DNA of 64,000 bases from Armatimonadota bacterium. GTDB taxonomy: Bacteria > Armatimonadota > HRBIN16. The notes under the pieces were generated by a model. That model did no database searches, was not told the origin of the DNA, and was given only the letters and a program-made list of their open reading frames with translations. The stretch's first letter is position 1; each line of letters starts with the position of its first letter. Of this stretch, positions 60,662 through 64,000 are shown piece after piece. The translations under genes and the position numbers were made by a program. The DNA is taken from assembly GCA_026003195.1 (NCBI GenBank), contig BPGU01000002.1:248001-312000 (forward strand), read 5' to 3'.

Positions 60662-62094
60662 GAGTGTTCAGATGGTTCATAGCGGCGAATCTGACGGTTC
60701 TGGCTTCAGTAGGCACGTCTGCTTACGAGCAGTACGAGGTTGCTTTCGCGTTCCTTTGCCTTGCCCTGATTTGTAGCCTTATCGCGCTTCGCTATCTCTG
60801 GAGAAGCTGGATGACTCTTTCGCATCTGTTTCTGACCGCTTTTGCCCTCTACGCCTTGTCGGGCCCCTTCGAGATACTTTTCGGGTCAGGAGCAATTCCT
60901 CCGTTTTCGCCTCCCTTTTACGTTCGAGAGTGGCTTGTTGATTCTGCCATCGCGGCGGCGAGTTTCATGTGGGCGATGTTGCTTTGGGGCATGACTTATC
61001 GGCTACGGCACAATCTAACGATACGTGCTATAGGCTATATGCAGATAGCCCTGCTGCTTATACTGCTTGCAACCGCTGGAGAATTCCTCAACCTGATAAG
61101 AGCGGGAGGCATCAGCATATTGTTGGCAGGCAAAGCTGTATATCAGGCAGCGACTGCCGACATCAAGCTGACCTTCCCAACCTCCAGTTTTGCTTTACTG
61201 GCTTTTGCGTTCCTCGGAATGCATCACAGCTGGCAATCCTTACAGTTACACAGCGGGATTGGTAAGGAGGCACAACGTTCCAATGACCTGTTGTTCCTGG
61301 TTCTCTGCACCCCTCTTCTGCTCGTCCACCTCATTCTGGGGCAACGGCTGGAAATCGCTTCATACGTTGCGGCTTTTCTACTGGGCTACACTTATCGTGC
61401 ACCTGTCGAACGCTTTCCGACCAGATGGGCAGTTGGACTGCTACTGGTGTATCTTCTTCTCTCTCCGCTATACGGCTTTCGCTGGGCTTTCCCGCTGTGG
61501 ATATCAGGCAAGGCGGTTGACCTTCCAGCCGAGACGGTTCAGAAATTGCTACTGAGTTCCCTGAACCCTGCGGTGAATGAGTTCGGAGCACCATTTGGAA
61601 ACTATAGTCTCATGATGCAAGCGGGTATCACCGACCTGTATTACGGATCCACCTTTCTGCGCGATTTGACAGTGGTTATTCCGGGGTTCCTTTACCCCGG
61701 TGAGAAGCCAACCAGTGTCACTTACGAGTTCCGCAACCGGTTCTTTGCAGACTGGTCGTTTAGATCGAGAATATCAGGGACGGCGTTCTCCAGTCTTCTC
61801 GAAGCGCGGATGAATTTTGGAGACCTAGGTGCACTTCTGGTTTTCTTCGTTTACGGCTCCTTGCTTGCAGCGCTAGAGGTTCTACGGAGTCGGTGCGAGT
61901 CCCCCTGGCTGGCGGCTTTTTATTGCAGCTTTGGGCTGTTTGCTCTGGTGGTACACCGTAGCAGCACCGGAGGCACGTTGAGTGGCTATCTGTGGATAGC
62001 GATTATACTTGCTCTGGTATGGGCTGGGAGACAGGCATGGAGCAAACGCGGGCAGAGGGTAGCAGGTCTCTCCTCTTCCTCATCAATAGCCTAG
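60658..62094 (+). CDS. Wzy-like oligosaccharide repeat-unit polymerase
   Basis: The 478-residue membrane protein has about 12 hydrophobic segments and one large extracytoplasmic loop (about residues 285-370) with FRNRFFADWSFRSRISGTAFSSL, the pattern of O-antigen polymerases. Sequence identity in this family is always low, so the call rests on topology and position between glycosyltransferase genes. It overlaps the next gene by 58 bases. Confidence 0.78.
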   Translation: MRVFRWFIAANLTVLASVGTSAYEQYEVAFAFLCLALICSLIALRYLWRSWMTLSHLFLTAFALYALSGPFEILFGSGAIPPFSPPFYVREWLVDSAIAAASFMWAMLLWGMTYRLRHNLTIRAIGYMQIALLLILLATAGEFLNLIRAGGISILLAGKAVYQAATADIKLTFPTSSFALLAFAFLGMHHSWQSLQLHSGIGKEAQRSNDLLFLVLCTPLLLVHLILGQRLEIASYVAAFLLGYTYRAPVERFPTRWAVGLLLVYLLLSPLYGFRWAFPLWISGKAVDLPAETVQKLLLSSLNPAVNEFGAPFGNYSLMMQAGITDLYYGSTFLRDLTVVIPGFLYPGEKPTSVTYEFRNRFFADWSFRSRISGTAFSSLLEARMNFGDLGALLVFFVYGSLLAALEVLRSRCESPWLAAFYCSFGLFALVVHRSSTGGTLSGYLWIAIILALVWAGRQAWSKRGQRVAGLSSSSSIA

Positions 62095-63197
62095 CCTTCG
62101 GGGGAGCGGAAACGCAGCTGGTGCGTGTCGCCATGCAGCTGAAGCAGCGCAGCTGGGATGTGAGGATCGTTACTTTGATTCCCCCTCAAGCGTACGTGGA
62201 AGAACTGGAAAGTGCTGGCATCCCCGTGACCACGCTGGGTATGCGACGAAAAATACCCGACCCTCGTGCCATCCTGCGCCTGGCTCGTTTGGTACGGTTG
62301 TGGAAACCCGACATCGTGCACAGCCACATGGTACATGCGAATATTCTGGTGCGTGTCACACGCCCTCTGGCTCCGGTGCCAGTGCTCGTCTGCAGTGTAC
62401 GCAGCATCTACGAAGGCAGTCGCCTGCGCGAGTTACTGTACCGCCTGACCGATCCTCTGTGCGATATGACCACACACGTCTGCCAGGCAGGTGCACAGCG
62501 GTATGTACGGATAGGCGCAGTGCCAGAGCACAAAATGCGATATATCCCCAACGGCGTAGACACCGGCGCATTCTGCCCGAATGAAGAGGCTCGTGCGAGG
62601 CTGCGCTCGGAACTGGGCGTGCAAGACGCTTTCGTATGGCTGGCGGTAGGGCGTTTCGAGACTCCCAAGGACTACCCAAACCTGCTGACAGCTTTTGCAC
62701 AGGTTGTGCCACACTGCCCGAACAGCCTGCTGCTTCTCGCGGGCGACGGTCCGTTGCGCGGCGAGATGGAAAATCTGGTGTGCTCGCTGGGAATACAACC
62801 TCATGTGAGGTTCCTGGGTATACGGCGGGATGTTCCTCAGTTAATGAACGCTGCCGACGCCTACGTAATGTCTTCCTCGCGCGAAGGTCTCCCCAACGTG
62901 TTGCTGGAAGCGCACGCTACCGGTTTGCCTGTTGTTGCGACCGATGTGGGGGGCAACCGCGAGATAGTAGTAGATGGTGTGACTGGCTTCATCGTACCTC
63001 CGCGCAACCCGGGTGCCCTGGCTCAGGCAATGCAGAGGATGGTAAACATGGACGAAAGCGAGCGTTTGCAGATGGGAGCGGCGGGCAGACAGCATATTAT
63101 CGAAAACTACAGCATGGAGCGTGTGTTGCAACAATGGGAAGATCTGTACCGCGAGCTGCTGAGCAGGAGAGGCATTCAGATAGCCCCGAAGCGATGA
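62037..63197 (+). CDS. Family 4 glycosyltransferase
   Basis: The 386-residue GT-B enzyme has LINSLAFGGAETQLVRVAMQL, then VWLAVGRFETPKDYPNLLTAF and SSSREGLPNVLLEAHATGLPVVATDVGGN. I chose ATG 62037 since the N-terminal Rossmann motif needs about ten residues before it and the longer frame runs into wzy. It is followed by an ATGA overlap. Sugar specificity cannot be read. Confidence 0.9.
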   Translation: MEQTRAEGSRSLLFLINSLAFGGAETQLVRVAMQLKQRSWDVRIVTLIPPQAYVEELESAGIPVTTLGMRRKIPDPRAILRLARLVRLWKPDIVHSHMVHANILVRVTRPLAPVPVLVCSVRSIYEGSRLRELLYRLTDPLCDMTTHVCQAGAQRYVRIGAVPEHKMRYIPNGVDTGAFCPNEEARARLRSELGVQDAFVWLAVGRFETPKDYPNLLTAFAQVVPHCPNSLLLLAGDGPLRGEMENLVCSLGIQPHVRFLGIRRDVPQLMNAADAYVMSSSREGLPNVLLEAHATGLPVVATDVGGNREIVVDGVTGFIVPPRNPGALAQAMQRMVNMDESERLQMGAAGRQHIIENYSMERVLQQWEDLYRELLSRRGIQIAPKR

Positions 63198-64000
63198 TCC
63201 AACTGGTGCACATCACCACCTCGCCACTGTTCCTAAACTTCTTTCGGGGACAGGTGGCGTACATGAAGGAGAGGGGCTTGCATACCAGCATCATCACCTC
63301 ACCGGGTGAGTTGCTGGAGCAGTTCGCGCAAAAAGAAGAGGTGGAAGCATACCCTGTGCTCATGCATCGGCGCATCACTCCTCTGCATGACCTGCTTGCA
63401 CTGGCACGCATCTACCGGATACTGCGCCGTGTTCGTCCGCATATCGTCCATGCTCACACACCGAAAGGCGGTTTGCTGGGAACGATAGCAGCCTGGCTCT
63501 GCCGCGTGCCTGTGCGGATATACCACATTCGCGGACTTCCCTACCTTGCGGCATCAGGTATGAAACGCAGCCTCCTGCGCTGGAGCGAGAAGGTTGCCTG
63601 CACGCTGGCACATCAAGTGCTGTGCGTCAGCCACTCCATTCGGCAGATAGCCATCGAGGAAGGTCTGTGTCCGGCAGACAAGATAAAGGTACTGGCTTCA
63701 GGAAGCGGTCAGGGTGTGGATGCGGAACAGCGGTTCAATCCCAGTCGGTTTAGCGAGCGGGAGAAACGGGAACTGCGCTCTCGACTGGGCATTCCCGAAG
63801 AGGCTCTGGTGGTCGGCTTTGTGGGCAGGATAGTGCGCGACAAGGGAATAGTGGAGTTGGCAGAAGCGTGGCAGTGTTTACGCGAAGATTACCCTCAGGC
63901 GCACCTGCTGCTTGTGGGCGACTACGAAGAACAAGACCCCGTGCCGAACGACGTACGAAAAATGCTGGACAACGACCCGCGTGTGCATATTACCGGCTGG
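63194..64000 (+). CDS. Family 4 glycosyltransferase, 3' end cut by window
   Basis: The frame from ATG 63194 is open for 269 codons to the window edge. It begins MIQLVHITTSPLFLNFFRGQ, contains HAHTPKGGLLGTIAAWLCRVP, VCLSHS-like VLCVSHSIRQIAIEEG, and VGFVGRIVRDKGIVELAEAW, the pattern of WcaL/PimB-like transferases of polysaccharide clusters. The ATG overlaps the preceding stop. The C-terminal catalytic part lies outside the window. Confidence 0.88.
   Translation, partial: MIQLVHITTSPLFLNFFRGQVAYMKERGLHTSIITSPGELLEQFAQKEEVEAYPVLMHRRITPLHDLLALARIYRILRRVRPHIVHAHTPKGGLLGTIAAWLCRVPVRIYHIRGLPYLAASGMKRSLLRWSEKVACTLAHQVLCVSHSIRQIAIEEGLCPADKIKVLASGSGQGVDAEQRFNPSRFSEREKRELRSRLGIPEEALVVGFVGRIVRDKGIVELAEAWQCLREDYPQAHLLLVGDYEEQDPVPNDVRKMLDNDPRVHITGW

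Noticed and set aside
63730-63750. tRNA-like GGTTCAATCCC arm
   Set aside because: It lies inside a continuous glycosyltransferase frame with no matching acceptor stem.

Overview
The window is a chromosomal segment from a bacterium of roughly 55-60% GC. Gene starts often carry strong GGAGG ribosome sites, many genes overlap by ATGA, and GTG or TTG starts are common. DUF2961, DUF6785, a DUF1559-like H-X9-DG prepilin relative and several Gfo/Idh/MocA oxidoreductases suggest an Armatimonadota-like organism (inference). The HlyD-type ABC exporter and Wzz/Wzx/Wzy genes fit a diderm envelope. No rRNA, tRNA, CRISPR array or transposase gene was seen.

Layout. 1-6.3 kb: a truncated HpcH/HpaI aldolase, a Gfo/Idh oxidoreductase without the usual EKP lysine, and a leftward series of an MFS exporter, folC, an HtrA protease and two small proteins. 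6.4-11 kb: a group 3b-type NAD(P)-linked [NiFe]-hydrogenase operon (beta, a solo cyclic-nucleotide-binding protein, gamma, small, large). 11-17.6 kb: a dispersed intergenic repeat, then a TetR-controlled YbhGFSR-type drug exporter whose adaptor carries three exact-length 71-residue coiled-coil repeats. 17.6-20.35 kb: an AT-rich insert with a carbon-nitrogen hydrolase remnant, a TIM-barrel glycosidase-like protein and a beta-propeller protein. 20.5-26 kb: hydrogenase maturation genes (protease, hypA, hypB, hypF) interrupted by a two-domain methyltransferase; hypC, hypD and hypE are not here.

26-38.8 kb: housekeeping genes: a YabE-like 3D protein and rsmA, a frameshifted DUF2961 gene, glmU-prs-pth, nanE, thioredoxin followed by a probable selenoprotein of the DUF6132 type, then prfB with its programmed +1 frameshift, a solo 5'-nucleotidase C domain, an M28 peptidase, another oxidoreductase and radC. 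38.8-45 kb: an H-X9-DG protein, then a polyphosphate cluster (Ppx/GppA-HD, CHAD, SixA, Ppk1, membrane protein). 45-55.2 kb: DUF6785, glycogen debranching enzyme, a CofE-like ligase, a small LuxR-type regulator, pdxT, an orphan CcrM-like DNA methyltransferase, a sialate O-acetylesterase, a broken nucleotidyltransferase and a dienelactone hydrolase. 55.3-64 kb: an exopolysaccharide operon (wzz, wzx, methyltransferase, deacetylase, three glycosyltransferases, wzy) that runs off the window.

The most striking observation is at 33367-33546. Two halves of a DUF6132-like protein are joined in frame by a single TGA exactly where relatives (from memory of the family) carry cysteine, directly downstream of thioredoxin, with a small SECIS-like hairpin after the TGA. 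It is best read as a selenocysteine protein unless the genome lacks selA/selB/selC/selD.
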